Below are positions 1-9,634 of a stretch of DNA of 64,000 bases, piece by piece. The translations under genes and the position numbers were made by a program. The stretch covers positions 310,001-374,000 of the forward strand of contig NZ_JAHQZR010000002.1 of NCBI RefSeq assembly GCF_019049105.1, read 5' to 3'. The notes below the pieces were generated by a model that ran no database searches, was not told the DNA's origin, and was given only the letters and a program-made list of their open reading frames with translations. Numbering within the stretch: position 1 is the first letter of the stretch; each line of letters begins with the position of its first letter. This stretch comes from Leucobacter chinensis (GTDB taxonomy: Bacteria > Actinomycetota > Actinomycetes > Actinomycetales > Microbacteriaceae).

Positions 1-52
1 GAATTACGTGCACGGCTGCCATTTCAGCTCCCTTCGGAATGAGTGTGTAGTG

Positions 53-895
53 TCAAATCCTCGCAGCATGAATCGCGGTTACGAGAATGGCTTTCGCCCC
101 GATGGCCTGCAACTCGTCCATAATGTCGGCGGCTTCGTTGGCCGGCACCATGACGCGAACGGCGACCCACTCTTCGTCAAAGAGCGGCTGGACCGTGGGT
201 GATTCGAATCCTGAGGCGATCGAGGTTGCTTCTTCAAGCTTTTCGGCGGGCAGGTCGTAATCCATGATCACGTAGTTGCGTGCTACGAGCACACCCTGCA
301 GCCTGCGTAGGAGGCGATCGACGGCGCCGTTGTGTTCATTCGGCCCACCGATCAACAGCGCGGTTGATTCGAGAATCACCGGCCCGAAAATCGAGAGACC
401 CGCTGCCCGGAGGGTTGCCCCGGTCGAGACCACATCGGCGACCGCGTCGGCAACTCCCAAACGCACCGCAGATTCGACGGCTCCGTCAAGTTTGACGGTG
501 ACCGCATGAATACCGCGCTCAAGCAAGAAGTCGTCAACGAGCTTCGGGTAGCTCGTTGCCACGCGTTTGCCCTCGAGCTGCGCGAGCTCGGTGATGCTGT
601 CGGCGGGAGCAGCGAAGCGGAAGGTCGAGTCTGCGAACTGCAGTTCGGCAATTTCGTAGGCCCCGGCTCCCGAGTCCCTTAAGAGGTCTCGGCCGGTGAT
701 GCCAACGTCGAGAGCACCTGATGCCACATAGGTCGCAATGTCCCTCGGGCGAAGGTAGAAGAATTCAACGCCGTTTCGTTCGTCGGCTGAAACGAGTGTT
801 CGTGAGTCGCGACGGCCGTTGTAGCCGGCTTCTGCAAGCATTTGTGCCGCAATTTCAGAGAGTGAACCCTTATTTGGAATCGCTACGCGAAGCAT
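53..895 (-). CDS. hisG: ATP phosphoribosyltransferase, long form
   Basis: HisG joins ATP and PRPP to give phosphoribosyl-ATP, the first and feedback-controlled step of histidine synthesis in the cytosol. The protein has 280 residues and starts MLRVAIPNKGSLSE, typical of the family. The PRPP-binding region DVVSTGATLRAAG lies near residues 154-166. Length and a C-terminal section of about 75 residues (from roughly 205) match the long HisG with its own ACT-like histidine-sensing domain, so no HisZ partner is needed. The ATG at 895 is well placed. hisE lies upstream in the same direction across a 45-bp gap, giving the actinobacterial rpe-hisE-hisG order. No other his genes are in the window. Confidence 0.97.
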   Translation of the reverse strand: MLRVAIPNKGSLSEIAAQMLAEAGYNGRRDSRTLVSADERNGVEFFYLRPRDIATYVASGALDVGITGRDLLRDSGAGAYEIAELQFADSTFRFAAPADSITELAQLEGKRVATSYPKLVDDFLLERGIHAVTVKLDGAVESAVRLGVADAVADVVSTGATLRAAGLSIFGPVILESTALLIGGPNEHNGAVDRLLRRLQGVLVARNYVIMDYDLPAEKLEEATSIASGFESPTVQPLFDEEWVAVRVMVPANEAADIMDELQAIGAKAILVTAIHAARI

Positions 896-940
896 GGGGG
901 CCTTTCAGAGTGAGGTAACAGAGGGTTTGAGTGCGTTCGA

Positions 941-1213
941 TCACAGATGTCGATGGACATCGTCGAGCGTCAGACCCTTCGCGACCATCATCACCTGAAG
1001 GTGGTACAGCAGCTGGCTGATCTCTTCAGCGAGCGCTTCGTCGCTCTCGTACTCCGCAGCCATCCATACCTCGGCTGCCTCTTCGACAATTTTTTTGCCG
1101 ATTGCGTGTACTCCGGCATCGAGCTGCTTCACCGTTCCGCTGCCCTCTGGGCGCGTACGTGCTTTCTCAGTCAGCTCGACAAAGAGTGTGTCAAAGGTTT
1201 TCACGTTCACCAT
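941..1213 (-). CDS. hisE: Phosphoribosyl-ATP pyrophosphatase
   Basis: HisE hydrolyses phosphoribosyl-ATP to phosphoribosyl-AMP, the second histidine step. I use the ATG at 1213, giving 90 residues starting [11 protein letters not shown], the normal size for a free-standing HisE. A longer reading to 1381 would overlap most of the end of rpe and its extra residues look like shadow coding. The helical MazG-like core is visible, with [13 protein letters not shown] (acidic metal-binding residues) around 37-50 and [14 protein letters not shown] around 61-74. It is a single-domain protein, not fused to HisI. It lies 13 bp after rpe and just before hisG, so the three are probably cotranscribed. Confidence 0.95.
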   Translation of the reverse strand: MVNVKTFDTLFVELTEKARTRPEGSGTVKQLDAGVHAIGKKIVEEAAEVWMAAEYESDEALAEEISQLLYHLQVMMVAKGLTLDDVHRHL

Positions 1214-1226
1214 CGTACCGCGATTC

Positions 1227-1898
1227 TTAGGCCTTGGTGTGCACATGTGCGTTTGCTGCTGCTCGCAGCTCAGCGATGCGCTGCTCTGGAACCCCACCGT
1301 ACACGGCCGAACCAGCAACGAAGGTGTCTGCGCCTGCCTCGGCGGCCATGCCAATGGTATCGACCGTAATACCTCCGTCAACCTGAAGCCAGATATCGAG
1401 CCCGTGCGCTTTTTTCGCTTCGGCGACCCGCTGCAGTTTGGGCATCATGTCGGGCATGAACGCCTGACCTCCAAAGCCTGGCTCGACGGTCATAACGAGC
1501 AGCTGATCGAACTCCGGCAGCAGATCGAGGTATGGTGCAACGTCGGTGCCGGGCTTGAGCGCGATGCCGGCACGGGCGCCAATGTCGCGAATCTTTCGAG
1601 CAAGAGCGACTGGATCGTTCGTTGCTTCTGCGTGAAAGGTCACCGAATAGGCGCCGAGTTCTGCATACCCTGGTGCCCAGCGGTCAGCGTCGGCGATCAT
1701 GAGGTGCATGTCGAGGGGCACGGGCGAAACCGCCTGGATGCGCTCGACAATGGGTGGCCCCATGGTGAGATTTGGCACGAAATGGTTGTCCATCACGTCG
1801 ACGTGCACGAGGTCTGCGCTAGCGATCGCCTCGAGTTCTGCCTGGAGATTGACGAAGTCGGCAGAGAGAATACTGGGGTTAATGCGGGGGCTCTTCAC
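1227..1898 (-). CDS. rpe: Ribulose-phosphate 3-epimerase
   Basis: Rpe interconverts ribulose 5-phosphate and xylulose 5-phosphate in the pentose phosphate pathway, which supplies ribose for the PRPP used by HisG. The 223-residue TIM barrel shows the family hallmarks: [10 protein letters not shown] near the N-terminus, [11 protein letters not shown] (metal-binding Asp) near 33-43, DMHLMI near 64, VEPGFGGQ near 137-144 and VDGGI near 173. Length is typical. It lies 11 bp downstream of rsmB and 13 bp upstream of hisE in one minus-strand run. Confidence 0.97.
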   Translation of the reverse strand: MKSPRINPSILSADFVNLQAELEAIASADLVHVDVMDNHFVPNLTMGPPIVERIQAVSPVPLDMHLMIADADRWAPGYAELGAYSVTFHAEATNDPVALARKIRDIGARAGIALKPGTDVAPYLDLLPEFDQLLVMTVEPGFGGQAFMPDMMPKLQRVAEAKKAHGLDIWLQVDGGITVDTIGMAAEAGADTFVAGSAVYGGVPEQRIAELRAAANAHVHTKA

Positions 1899-1909
1899 AA
1901 CTATGTATC

Positions 1910-3322
1910 CTAAGGCTTCTCGGTGAGCTCTGCCCCGCGCGCGTCTTTCTTACGCATGAGGGCAATAAACATTGCGTCGGCGTTATCACGGTGCGGCCAC
2001 AGTTGCACGGTAGCCGCGTGGTCGCCCGCACCGTTCACTCGAACCGTGCTCTCGCAGAGTTCGAGCTCTTCGTGTTCGCGCAGGTGCTGCTCAATAACGT
2101 CTCGTGTTTCGTGCAGGTGCGGTGAGCAAGTCACATATGCCAGGAATCCACCGGGCGCCAGGTGTGCGGTGGCAGCCGACAAGAGTTCGCGCTGGAGGGT
2201 GTGCAGCGGTTCGACGTCAGCCGGTTTCTTACGCCACCGTGCCTCTGGCCTGCGGCGTAACGCCCCCAGCCCGCTGCACGGTGCATCAACGAGAATGCGA
2301 TCGTACTGCGTTGCACCGTAAGCCTCCTCGGAGCGCCCATCGTGCGAAACGACGGTCACGACGTCGGTAAAGTCTTTCACCGACGAACGCACGAGCTCGG
2401 CACGGTGTGGGGTCACCTCGTTCGCGCGAACGGTCGCCCCGTGCTGTCTTGCGGTAGCCGCAAGTACCGCGGTTTTGCCGCCGGGCCCAGCGCAGAGATC
2501 AAGCCATGCTTCGCCATCGCGCACTGGTGCCGCTTCGGTGAGGGTAAGAGCTGCGAGCTGCGACCCCTGGTCTTGCACCTTGGCGGTAACGCCGGCACCA
2601 GTGAGCGCTGCAATAACCTGAGCTGGGTTGCCTGAGCTGAGCTCATACGCAAGCGGTGAAACACCGGTAGCGGTGAGTGTTTCACCTGCAAGCTCAGGGG
2701 TCATCTCGCCCTCGAGAATCGCGAGCTGCACTCTCGGCGGCTCGTTATTGGCGATGAGCGTCGCTTCGAGTTCGCTGCCACGATCTTCAGCGTCAAGCGC
2801 ATCAGCGAGGGCGTCGACGATCCACCTTGGGTGCGAATACAGCGTCGCGAGCCGGTCTCGGTCATTGCCGATGCCCTCGACAATACGCGCTTCCCAGTCT
2901 TCGGGACTCGTGCGAGAAACCGTGCGAAGCACCCCGTTGACGAAGCCCGAGGTGCGCATTCCTGCGACTCCCTTCGCGAGTTCAACCTGTTCGTGAATCG
3001 CGGCGTGTTTTGGGGTTTCCAGCGTGACGAGTTGGTGCACGCCGAGTTGCAACACCGTGTGTACCGCCGGGTCGATCGCCGAGATCTTCCTGCCCGTAGC
3101 GAGTTCGATGATGGCATCGTACTTCCCTGCAAAGCGCAGCGTTCCCGAGGTGAGCTCGGTCGCGAAGGCCGCGTCTTGGTCGTTCAGCCGCGCCTCACGA
3201 ATACGGGCTTGCAGCGCGAGGTTGGCGTAGGCGTCACGATCGGCAACGTCTCTCAGCACCTCGTAAGCAACAAAACGTGCCGGCGAGCAGTGGGGTTTCT
3301 TGCTTTGGCGTGCCCCGCTCAT
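1910..3322 (-). CDS. rsmB: 16S rRNA m5C methyltransferase, RsmB/Sun family
   Basis: This is an S-adenosylmethionine-dependent RNA cytosine-C5 methyltransferase; RsmB modifies C967 of 16S rRNA in E. coli. The ATG at 3322 overlaps the fmt stop as ATGA and is preferred over an upstream start at 3358; it gives 470 residues. An N-terminal NusB-like RNA-binding domain covers about residues 12-140, starting [12 protein letters not shown]. The methyltransferase domain follows, with SAM motif [15 protein letters not shown], motif [18 protein letters not shown] (with the family cysteine) and the second catalytic cysteine in [10 protein letters not shown]. It is translationally coupled to fmt, an old and common pairing. 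Confidence 0.95.
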   Translation of the reverse strand: MSGARQSKKPHCSPARFVAYEVLRDVADRDAYANLALQARIREARLNDQDAAFATELTSGTLRFAGKYDAIIELATGRKISAIDPAVHTVLQLGVHQLVTLETPKHAAIHEQVELAKGVAGMRTSGFVNGVLRTVSRTSPEDWEARIVEGIGNDRDRLATLYSHPRWIVDALADALDAEDRGSELEATLIANNEPPRVQLAILEGEMTPELAGETLTATGVSPLAYELSSGNPAQVIAALTGAGVTAKVQDQGSQLAALTLTEAAPVRDGEAWLDLCAGPGGKTAVLAATARQHGATVRANEVTPHRAELVRSSVKDFTDVVTVVSHDGRSEEAYGATQYDRILVDAPCSGLGALRRRPEARWRKKPADVEPLHTLQRELLSAATAHLAPGGFLAYVTCSPHLHETRDVIEQHLREHEELELCESTVRVNGAGDHAATVQLWPHRDNADAMFIALMRKKDARGAELTEKP

Positions 3323-4233
3323 GAGATCACCTGCTCGCCGCCGCGACCCCGCAGCCACGCGGCCCCGTCCATTGCACCCTTGCCTGCTGGCTGCACACGG
3401 ACGAGTTCTACCGGGCCAGAGGCTGTACCGAGCAAGGCCCGCTTACCGACGATGCGTGCGGTACCGGCAACGAGGGGCGCTTCGGTCTCTCCCGCTCGGA
3501 TTTCGTGAAGCTTCACCGGTTCACCGTCAGCAAGCACGAAGGCTCCTGGCTCGGGGGTCACGCCTGCCCAGTGGGCCATGAAGGACTCCACGGATTCGGT
3601 TGGATCAAGTTTGCCATCACCGCGCTCAAGCTTGTGCGCATAGTTCACTTCTCCTGCCTGCGCCGTGCCCGCCTCAGGATTTGTTTCAAGCGTTTCGAGC
3701 GCCTGCAGAATGAGCGGACCACCCTCGACGGCGAGTGCTTCAAGCGCAGCGCCTGCCGTGGTGCCAGGTTCGAATCTCACCGTCGCGTTAGCAACAATAT
3801 CGCCAGCGTCAAGTGCTTCAACGAGTCGGAACACGCTCAGCCCAAGCTCCTGCTCACCGTTCATGAGCGCGCGTTGCACGGGCGCCGCACCGCGCCAGCG
3901 TGGTAACGATGAGAAGTGAAGGTTCACCCACCCGAGGCGTGGCGTTTCAAGCAACGCTGACTTCAGGAGGCCGCCGTAGGCAACCACAACGCCCAGATCA
4001 GCGTTACGTTCACGAACCCACTCGGTGACCTCTTCGGTGAGCCGGTTCGCTTTAACCACGGGAATTCCGTGCTCGTCGGCGAGCGTCGCCACGGGTGACG
4101 GGGTAAGCACCCGCTTTCTTCCAAGAGGGGCATCTTCTCTCGTGATCACCCCTACAACTTCATGGCGTGAGGCCACGAGTTGATTGAGAGCCGAGGTCGC
4201 AACCTCAGGCGTTCCTGCAAACACTACCCTCAT
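3319..4233 (-). CDS. fmt: Methionyl-tRNA formyltransferase
   Basis: Fmt transfers a formyl group from 10-formyl-tetrahydrofolate to the initiator Met-tRNA. The 304-residue protein begins MRVVFAGTPEVATSAL, as expected. The folate-binding and catalytic region is clear: HFSSLPRWRGAAPVQRA near residues 106-122 and the following region with LDAGDI near 143-148 (family motif LDTGPI or similar). The C-terminal OB-like domain starts near 205. It overlaps priA upstream and rsmB downstream by 4 nt each, so the three are one transcript. Peptide deformylase, which removes the formyl group, is encoded far away at 47.3-47.8 kb. Confidence 0.96.
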   Translation of the reverse strand: MRVVFAGTPEVATSALNQLVASRHEVVGVITREDAPLGRKRVLTPSPVATLADEHGIPVVKANRLTEEVTEWVRERNADLGVVVAYGGLLKSALLETPRLGWVNLHFSSLPRWRGAAPVQRALMNGEQELGLSVFRLVEALDAGDIVANATVRFEPGTTAGAALEALAVEGGPLILQALETLETNPEAGTAQAGEVNYAHKLERGDGKLDPTESVESFMAHWAGVTPEPGAFVLADGEPVKLHEIRAGETEAPLVAGTARIVGKRALLGTASGPVELVRVQPAGKGAMDGAAWLRGRGGEQVIS

Positions 4234-6308
4234 TCGAGTTCGTCTCCTTGTTCGTCAAACGCCTGTGCGTCGTCAAATCGTAGTCGCAGGGCACCTGCTG
4301 GAGCCCCACGTTTTGCGCCTTTTTTGCGTGCCGCATATGCTTTCGCTGCCGAAGATGCGGCTTGCGAGACGAGAACCGCGCGAAGCTTCGCGGCGACCTC
4401 AGCCCCCTGCGAGTACCCGAAACGCACGATGGCTCGTACGGTTGAGTCTGGTGCCGGTGTTGGCCCTAGCACGTCGAGGTTCTGAACCCCCGATACCGCG
4501 TCAAGTGCTTCTTGCACCAGCTCGCGAGCACCCGTCACGGTTGCAATGCGAACCATCGGCGGAAAACGTAGCTGCTTGCGATCCTGGAGCTCACTGCGCA
4601 GCCACTCATGTTCACGTCCGGTCACGAATGCGCGCACCATGGGCCCTGCACCGCCGGTAATCACGATTGGAGCCCCTTCTTTCGCGAGCGAGGCTGCCCC
4701 GTGCCACCAGCGCAGCGCGTCTTCGCCCGCTTTCAGCGAAGGGGCGCTCACGATTCGGTCGACATCGAGCAACACGACTGCGCGGTAGCCTCCTGCGGCG
4801 ATGGGCTCAGCGCCTCGCGTGGCCACCACGACCTGTGGCCGAGCGTCGACTCGGCTTCGCTGATGGTTCCCGTCGCTCACGACAATCATTGTCTCGGGAA
4901 ACATTTGCGCAAACTGCTCTGCAGTGCGCTCAGAGCCGGCGCCACGTATCTCAAATCGAGTGCCACGGCAGGTTTCGCAAGAGAGCCCGCGAGCGCTCGA
5001 ACCGCACCAGCGACACGAAACGGTACCGCCAGCCGACTGCCCAAGCGGGCCGCGACAGTGTGAGCACCGCGCCATATCGTGGCACTCGCCACACACCATG
5101 ACCGGCGCGTAGCCAGGAGCCGCAACCTGCACGAGCACCGGGCCCTCGAGCAGCCCCTCGCGAAGCTTCTTCGTTGCGAACTCCGGTATGCGACCAATCA
5201 CCCGCTCGTCTGCGGTGAGCGAGCCCGAGTGCATGATCTTTTGCCGCCGTGCCCCCGTGGCTCCCTCAGCGAAGTAGCCCATGTCAACGAAGCGCTGCGC
5301 CTCTGCGCTCATAACATGCGCCCCAAGCAGTAGCCCTGCCCCGCTCTGCTGCGCTCGAACGAGCGCAGCATCTCTCACGTGCACGTAAGGAGCAAGCGGT
5401 TCTTCAAAGAGCGGATCGCCGTCGTTCCAGAGCAGCATCGCCCCCAGCTCATGGGCTGGAGCGTAGAGCGCAGAACGGTTACCGATGAGCAACCTCGGGC
5501 GCGCCTCAAGCGCGTTGAGAAAGCTCGTGTATCGCTCAGCAGCCGGGCGGCGGGCGTCGAGCCGAATAACCTCTTGCGCTCCAAGCGCTTTGAGCGTGTC
5601 ATCGAGTTGATCAAGGTCACGGTAATCGGGCACTGCGACGATGGCACTTCGTCCAGAGGCGACCGTTGCGAGCGCGGTTGAGGCAAAGTGATAAGCCCAT
5701 GCGCTCACCCACTCTCCGGTTTCGAGCCGCACGGGCGCGCCAGAGACAGTAAGAGCGAGACGTGCTCCACCACACAGCTGTTCGGCCGCGCTCACCGCCT
5801 CGGTGTTGGCGATGCGTAAGGGTTCTGCCGCTAAGCCCCCGTCGCCTTCGTTCGCCAAAGCCGAGATAGCTCCTTCTCGGTGCTGCCCACTCTCACTTTC
5901 GCACGAACACTCGCCCTCTTTCGAGGCAAAGTACGCTTTTTCGGCTCGAACGTGCCGGTTTGGCACCCCGAGACGAATAAGGTCTGCTGCACTACCGCCA
6001 GCTCTGTCGGCAACAGCCCTCACCAAATGCCACACCTCCGGCGTGAGCATGGGCACTGGCGAGACAATCTGCGAGAGTTGCGCAAGCTCGCCCTGGAACG
6101 CTGATTCATCGACGAGTTCGATGACGAAGCCAAGGCTGTCACGCTGCCGCGACCGAAGAGGCACCTTAACGCGCTGCCCCACCCGTATCTCTTGCCTCAG
6201 TGGCTCGGGCACCTCATAGTCAAAAAGATGATCGAGCTGCGGGAGCCCAGAGTCCAGGAGCACACGCGCAACCCTCGGTATTGCTGGGGTATGCACCTGA
6301 AGCTCCAC
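4230..6308 (-). CDS. priA: PriA-like primosomal protein N', helicase motifs lost
   Basis: PriA restarts stalled replication forks. I choose the GTG at 6308, 11 nt after the metK stop, giving about 692 residues; the longer frame to 6374 lies inside metK. The N-terminal fork-binding domain is present (ARVLLDSGLPQLDHLFDYEVP). The zinc-binding region keeps four CxxC pairs (CGEC, CSHC, CRWC, CETC) around 425-470. The Walker A site GxGKT is missing, the expected segment being EWVSAWAYHFAST, and the DEAD/DEEH-type Walker B reads LLWNDGDP. This matches the actinobacterial PriA group annotated as probable primosomal protein without helicase activity. Structural or DNA-binding roles are likely; unwinding is not. 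Confidence 0.9.
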   Translation of the reverse strand: MELQVHTPAIPRVARVLLDSGLPQLDHLFDYEVPEPLRQEIRVGQRVKVPLRSRQRDSLGFVIELVDESAFQGELAQLSQIVSPVPMLTPEVWHLVRAVADRAGGSAADLIRLGVPNRHVRAEKAYFASKEGECSCESESGQHREGAISALANEGDGGLAAEPLRIANTEAVSAAEQLCGGARLALTVSGAPVRLETGEWVSAWAYHFASTALATVASGRSAIVAVPDYRDLDQLDDTLKALGAQEVIRLDARRPAAERYTSFLNALEARPRLLIGNRSALYAPAHELGAMLLWNDGDPLFEEPLAPYVHVRDAALVRAQQSGAGLLLGAHVMSAEAQRFVDMGYFAEGATGARRQKIMHSGSLTADERVIGRIPEFATKKLREGLLEGPVLVQVAAPGYAPVMVCGECHDMARCSHCRGPLGQSAGGTVSCRWCGSSARGLSCETCRGTRFEIRGAGSERTAEQFAQMFPETMIVVSDGNHQRSRVDARPQVVVATRGAEPIAAGGYRAVVLLDVDRIVSAPSLKAGEDALRWWHGAASLAKEGAPIVITGGAGPMVRAFVTGREHEWLRSELQDRKQLRFPPMVRIATVTGARELVQEALDAVSGVQNLDVLGPTPAPDSTVRAIVRFGYSQGAEVAAKLRAVLVSQAASSAAKAYAARKKGAKRGAPAGALRLRFDDAQAFDEQGDELE

Positions 6309-6319
6309 CGCGCTCGCCC

Positions 6320-7516
6320 CTATTCGAGCCCTGCTGCAAGACGCAGCTCGTCGACCCGAGGCGTGTGCTCCCATGTAAATTCTGGCAGCTCACGACCGAA
6401 GTGGCCGTAAGCAGAGGTCAACGCATAGATTGGCCGCAAGAGGTCGAGATCACGAATAATGGCAGCCGGTCGCAGGTCAAAGACCTCGCGAATAGCTCGC
6501 TCAATCGTCTCAAGCGGAACGGTCTCAGTACCGAATGCCTCGACGTAAATGCCAACCGGCTCTGCCCGACCGATCGCGTAGGCGACCTGCACCTCAATGC
6601 GGCGAGCAAGGCCCGCGCGAACACAGTGCTTGGCGACCCAGCGCATCGCGTAGGCACCTGAACGGTCGACCTTTGAGGGGTCTTTACCGCTGAAGGCTCC
6701 ACCCCCGTGGCGGGCGGCACCACCATAGGTGTCAATAATAATTTTGCGGCCGGTCAAACCGGCGTCGCCCATCGGCCCGCCAACGACGAAAGGTCCCGCA
6801 GGGTTAATGAGCAACTGCGCACCGTCTGAAGTGAGCTGAGGAACCGACTGAAGAACCGGGCGAATGACCTCCCGCTCGATGTCTTCGTGAATCTGTTCCT
6901 GGGTCACGCCTGGAGCATGCTGCGTTGAAACAACAACCGTTTCAACCGACACCGGAGTCTCGCCTTCGTAACCCACGGTGACCTGTGTCTTGCCGTCGGG
7001 GCGAAGGTACGCGAGCGTACCGTTCTTGCGCACCGCGGTGAGCTGCTCAGCAAGGCGATGTGAGAGCCAGCTTGGAAGCGGCTGCAGCTCGGTGGTCTCA
7101 TCACAGGCGTAGCCGAACATGATGCCCTGATCGCCCGCCCCAAGCTGGTCAAGTTCGTCAGCCCCTCGGTTTTCGCGTGCTTCGAGTGAGGTATCAACCC
7201 CGGCAGCAATGTCAGGCGACTGCTGTCCAATAGACACTGAAACACCGCACGAGTTACCGTCAAAGCCCATCTCGCTTGAGACGAACCCAATCTCGTTCAA
7301 CACCTCGCGCACGACGTCTGCGACGGCAACGTAGCTCTGCGTGCGAGCTTCACCGGCAACGTGCACGAGGCCCGTTGTTGCAAGTGTTTCAACCGCGACG
7401 CGAGATGCAGGGTCATCGCGCAGCATCGCATCGAGGATCGAATCTGAGATGCGGTCACAGATTTTGTCGGGATGCCCCTCGGTGACCGATTCTGAGGTAA
7501 AAAGTCGCAGTGCCAT
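6320..7516 (-). CDS. metK: S-adenosylmethionine synthetase
   Basis: MetK makes S-adenosylmethionine from ATP and methionine, with K+ and Mg2+; it supplies the many methyltransferases in the window (RsmB, RsmH). At 398 residues it is full length. Motifs: [16 protein letters not shown] at the N-terminus (ATP site), [13 protein letters not shown] near 126-138 and [17 protein letters not shown] near 267-283. The leader of 121 nt behind rpoZ contains two hairpins and a T-run (separate entry), so expression may be attenuated. The normal actinobacterial neighbour coaBC is not present between rpoZ and metK. Confidence 0.98.
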   Translation of the reverse strand: MALRLFTSESVTEGHPDKICDRISDSILDAMLRDDPASRVAVETLATTGLVHVAGEARTQSYVAVADVVREVLNEIGFVSSEMGFDGNSCGVSVSIGQQSPDIAAGVDTSLEARENRGADELDQLGAGDQGIMFGYACDETTELQPLPSWLSHRLAEQLTAVRKNGTLAYLRPDGKTQVTVGYEGETPVSVETVVVSTQHAPGVTQEQIHEDIEREVIRPVLQSVPQLTSDGAQLLINPAGPFVVGGPMGDAGLTGRKIIIDTYGGAARHGGGAFSGKDPSKVDRSGAYAMRWVAKHCVRAGLARRIEVQVAYAIGRAEPVGIYVEAFGTETVPLETIERAIREVFDLRPAAIIRDLDLLRPIYALTSAYGHFGRELPEFTWEHTPRVDELRLAAGLE

Positions 7517-7548
7517 GGTGTGCTCCGTCTGAAGGTTCGTGCGTTACT

Positions 7549-7626
7549 AAGAAATAAAAGAACGCCAGCTCTCTCACAAAGATAGCTGGCGCCACTGACA
7601 CTCGAGGCTGAACTCTGGGGTCAGTG
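7549..7626 (-). promoter_or_regulatory. Double-hairpin leader with T-run before metK
   Basis: Reading the minus strand from the rpoZ stop, a first stem CACTGAC/GTCAGTG (7620-7626 with 7593-7599) is followed at once by a second stem CGCCAGCT/AGCTGGCG (7584-7591 with 7563-7570) and then a T-rich tract (7549-7562). The second hairpin with its tract has the form of an intrinsic terminator. Only about 33 nt remain before the metK start, too little for a full independent promoter, so this is either a leaky end of the rpoZ transcript or an attenuator for metK. I do not recognise the consensus of a known SAM riboswitch class. Confidence 0.6.
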
Positions 7627-7637
7627 TTTAAGCGAGG

Positions 7638-7889
7638 TTACTCCTCGTCGATCTGCGTCATCTGCAGCTTGCCCTCGACGATCTCGTGAAGAGCAATCGA
7701 GAGAGGCTTGTCATCAACCGACGAGTCAACGAGAGGGCCCACGTTGTCGAAGAGGTTTCCGTCGTGCAGATCGGTGTAGTAGCTATTGATCTGGCGTGCA
7801 CGCTGCGCGGCAAACGTCACGAGTGCGTACTTTGAGTCAACGTGCTTGAGCAGCTCGTCGATGGGGGGTTCGATAATACCGTTCGACAT
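7638..7889 (-). CDS. rpoZ: RNA polymerase omega subunit
   Basis: Omega helps fold and assemble the beta-prime subunit of RNA polymerase. I take the ATG at 7889, giving 83 residues starting [14 protein letters not shown]. The conserved block [17 protein letters not shown] lies near residues 19-35 and matches the family segment in which a positively charged RAR follows; the C-terminal section ends MTQIDEE. A longer open frame to 8288 is not credible because it runs into the neighbouring gene in another frame. gmk, the usual upstream neighbour, is not here; an unrecognised gene ends 58 bp upstream instead. Confidence 0.95.
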   Translation of the reverse strand: MSNGIIEPPIDELLKHVDSKYALVTFAAQRARQINSYYTDLHDGNLFDNVGPLVDSSVDDKPLSIALHEIVEGKLQMTQIDEE

Positions 7890-7947
7890 AGTGTTCTCCT
7901 TGTTCCAACTCTCTATCTTACCTGACTGACACTGCAGCCTGAAAGCC

Positions 7948-8604
7948 TCACAGCATTCCAAGCTGATCGCGCACAAATACGTCACCGTATTCGGTAGTGA
8001 GACGCAGCCACGTGCGGCTTCTCGAAACGAGCACGATTTTCTGGTCGCGCAAAAACCCCATCGAGTCAAGAGCGAGTGCAGCCGCTGCAGGAATACCCGG
8101 CGCAACTTCCAACGACCAGACTGCCGCCCTCGCTTTATCGACGAGCAGCTGACCCGGGTTCTCTGGCAGCATCTGGGCAACGCGGTCAGCCCCCTGAATG
8201 GCGATGTCATGCAGAGGAGCAGCCTCGAGCGTTGCTTCTTGCTGCCACCCAGAACGTGGAGGAAGCATACCCGCCCAGGCAACAGCAAGATTTACCGGAG
8301 GAATCGGCAGAACCCATGGAGCCTCATCAATGCGAGCAAGCCGATCAAGCACCGCACGGGTCTCAACCACCGTGTCAACTGCTTCAGCGAGCGGGGCCCC
8401 GAGGCCAACCGCACGGTGCACAAGCACCAACTGCGTCGCATCGCCCAAGTGGGCGGGCGCCTGGGTGCTTCCGAATAAGGCGAGAGATCCGTTCTCTGCT
8501 CTCAGACGCACCTCTGATCCGCCAACACGATCGAGACGCTGCATGAGTTGCACGAGGTCACTCACCGCGTGTTCGTCTTCTAGAAAAACTTCGTTCACAC
8601 GCAC
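7948..8604 (-). CDS. Unrecognised protein upstream of rpoZ
   Basis: This 218-residue frame (GTG start) is not recognised. It is soluble by appearance, with no signal peptide or membrane segment. The N-terminal 20 residues are acidic and helical ([19 protein letters not shown]), the middle is rich in Ala and Leu with [10 protein letters not shown] near 103-112, and the C-terminus ends [22 protein letters not shown], with a basic-aromatic patch. The codon pattern looks like the neighbours and the frame is open without rival, so I take it as a real gene. It is minus-strand, 58 bp before rpoZ, and divergent from tesB. The position suggests cotranscription with rpoZ, but no function can be assigned. 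Confidence 0.75.
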   Translation of the reverse strand: MRVNEVFLEDEHAVSDLVQLMQRLDRVGGSEVRLRAENGSLALFGSTQAPAHLGDATQLVLVHRAVGLGAPLAEAVDTVVETRAVLDRLARIDEAPWVLPIPPVNLAVAWAGMLPPRSGWQQEATLEAAPLHDIAIQGADRVAQMLPENPGQLLVDKARAAVWSLEVAPGIPAAAALALDSMGFLRDQKIVLVSRSRTWLRLTTEYGDVFVRDQLGML

Positions 8605-8750
8605 ACGCTACCCCGGGCTGCTTGAGGAAAGCCCATAAACGCTGACACATTCATACTGTTCGAGACGCGGCTCGCCGCTTATGCCTCGCAAACGCGAGCA
8701 TCGGCGAGAACGCATAGAATAGTGCCATTGTCAGCACTGAAGGAGGCAAG

Positions 8751-9620
8751 ATGCTTGCTGGAGTTCCCGACCTCGGCGACATGCTCGCGGTCATCGACCT
8801 AGACGCACGCACCCGATACGACGTCTTCACCGGTCCCGCCCTCCCCACGCCCCACGGCCGCGCATTTGGAGGGCAGGTGCTCGGCCAGGCAATCGCAGCC
8901 GCCAGCGAGACACTGCCAGAGGGGCGCAAGATTCACTCGATGCACGGCTATTTCGTGAGGCCGGGCGACAGCGAGAAACGCATGACCTTTGAGGTTGCTC
9001 GTCTGCACGATGGGCGCACGTATTCGACCCGGCGCACTCAGGCCTACCAAAACGGCGAGGTACTCATGTCGATGATCTCGTCATTTCAAGACGAGAGTGC
9101 AGGCGTCGAGCACCAAGACAGCATCGACATCAACCAGTTTCCCGAGCCAGAGAGCATTCCGAGCATTTGGGATCGCTATGGTCACCTTACGCTTGACCGG
9201 CAAGCGAGCTGGATTCTCAATCGCCCCTTCGATTTTCGGCACGTCGAGGGAGACATCGTGCTCAACGTCCCTGAAAACAGGTCAACACAACACGTTTGGC
9301 TTCGCTCACGCAACGATATGCCAGGCCCCCACAGTTTTCAGTGTGCCGCGTTGGCCTTCGCGAGCGACTACCTTCTCATGGAGCCGGTCATGCGCAAACA
9401 CGGTGTTCCCTGGGCAACACCCGGCATGAAGGGCGCGAGTCTCGACCACGCGATGTGGTTTCACCGCCCCTTCAAAGTTGACGAGTGGTTGCTTTACGAG
9501 ATCACCTCTCCAACAGCACAGTCAGGCCGCGGTCTCTCGCATGGGCGTTTCTTCAATACAAACGGCGAGCTCGTCGCGAGCGTTTCGCAGGAAACCGCGG
9601 TGCGGTTGCCCGAAGAGTGA
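8751..9620 (+). CDS. tesB: Acyl-CoA thioesterase II
   Basis: TesB hydrolyses medium- and long-chain acyl-CoA to free acid and CoA. The 289-residue protein is a double hotdog: the first half holds TPHGRAFGGQVLGQAIAAA and SMHGYFVRPGD, the second LDHAMWFHRPFKVDEW near 223-238, SGRGLSHGRFF and ASVSQE. The Asp, Thr/Ser and Gln catalytic residues of the TesB family are in place (LDHAMWFHR, SPTAQSGRG, SVSQE). The ATG is preceded by AAGGAGG at 8740-8746. It stands alone on the plus strand, and a strong hairpin follows the stop. Confidence 0.95.
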   Translation: MLAGVPDLGDMLAVIDLDARTRYDVFTGPALPTPHGRAFGGQVLGQAIAAASETLPEGRKIHSMHGYFVRPGDSEKRMTFEVARLHDGRTYSTRRTQAYQNGEVLMSMISSFQDESAGVEHQDSIDINQFPEPESIPSIWDRYGHLTLDRQASWILNRPFDFRHVEGDIVLNVPENRSTQHVWLRSRNDMPGPHSFQCAALAFASDYLLMEPVMRKHGVPWATPGMKGASLDHAMWFHRPFKVDEWLLYEITSPTAQSGRGLSHGRFFNTNGELVASVSQETAVRLPEE

Positions 9621-9634
9621 GCCTTCAATACAGG

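Noticed and set aside
941-1381. Long HisE reading with extra 56 N-terminal residues
   Set aside because: The extra part overlaps the end of rpe and has no family resemblance; the ATG at 1213 gives a normal 90-residue HisE.
1095-1913. 272-residue plus-strand frame opposite hisE and rpe
   Set aside because: It lies fully opposite genes with clear families and has no recognisable domain.
7638-8288. Long frame (216 residues) ending in RpoZ
   Set aside because: The upstream part is antisense or shifted relative to a better gene at 7948-8604; the normal RpoZ start is at 7889.
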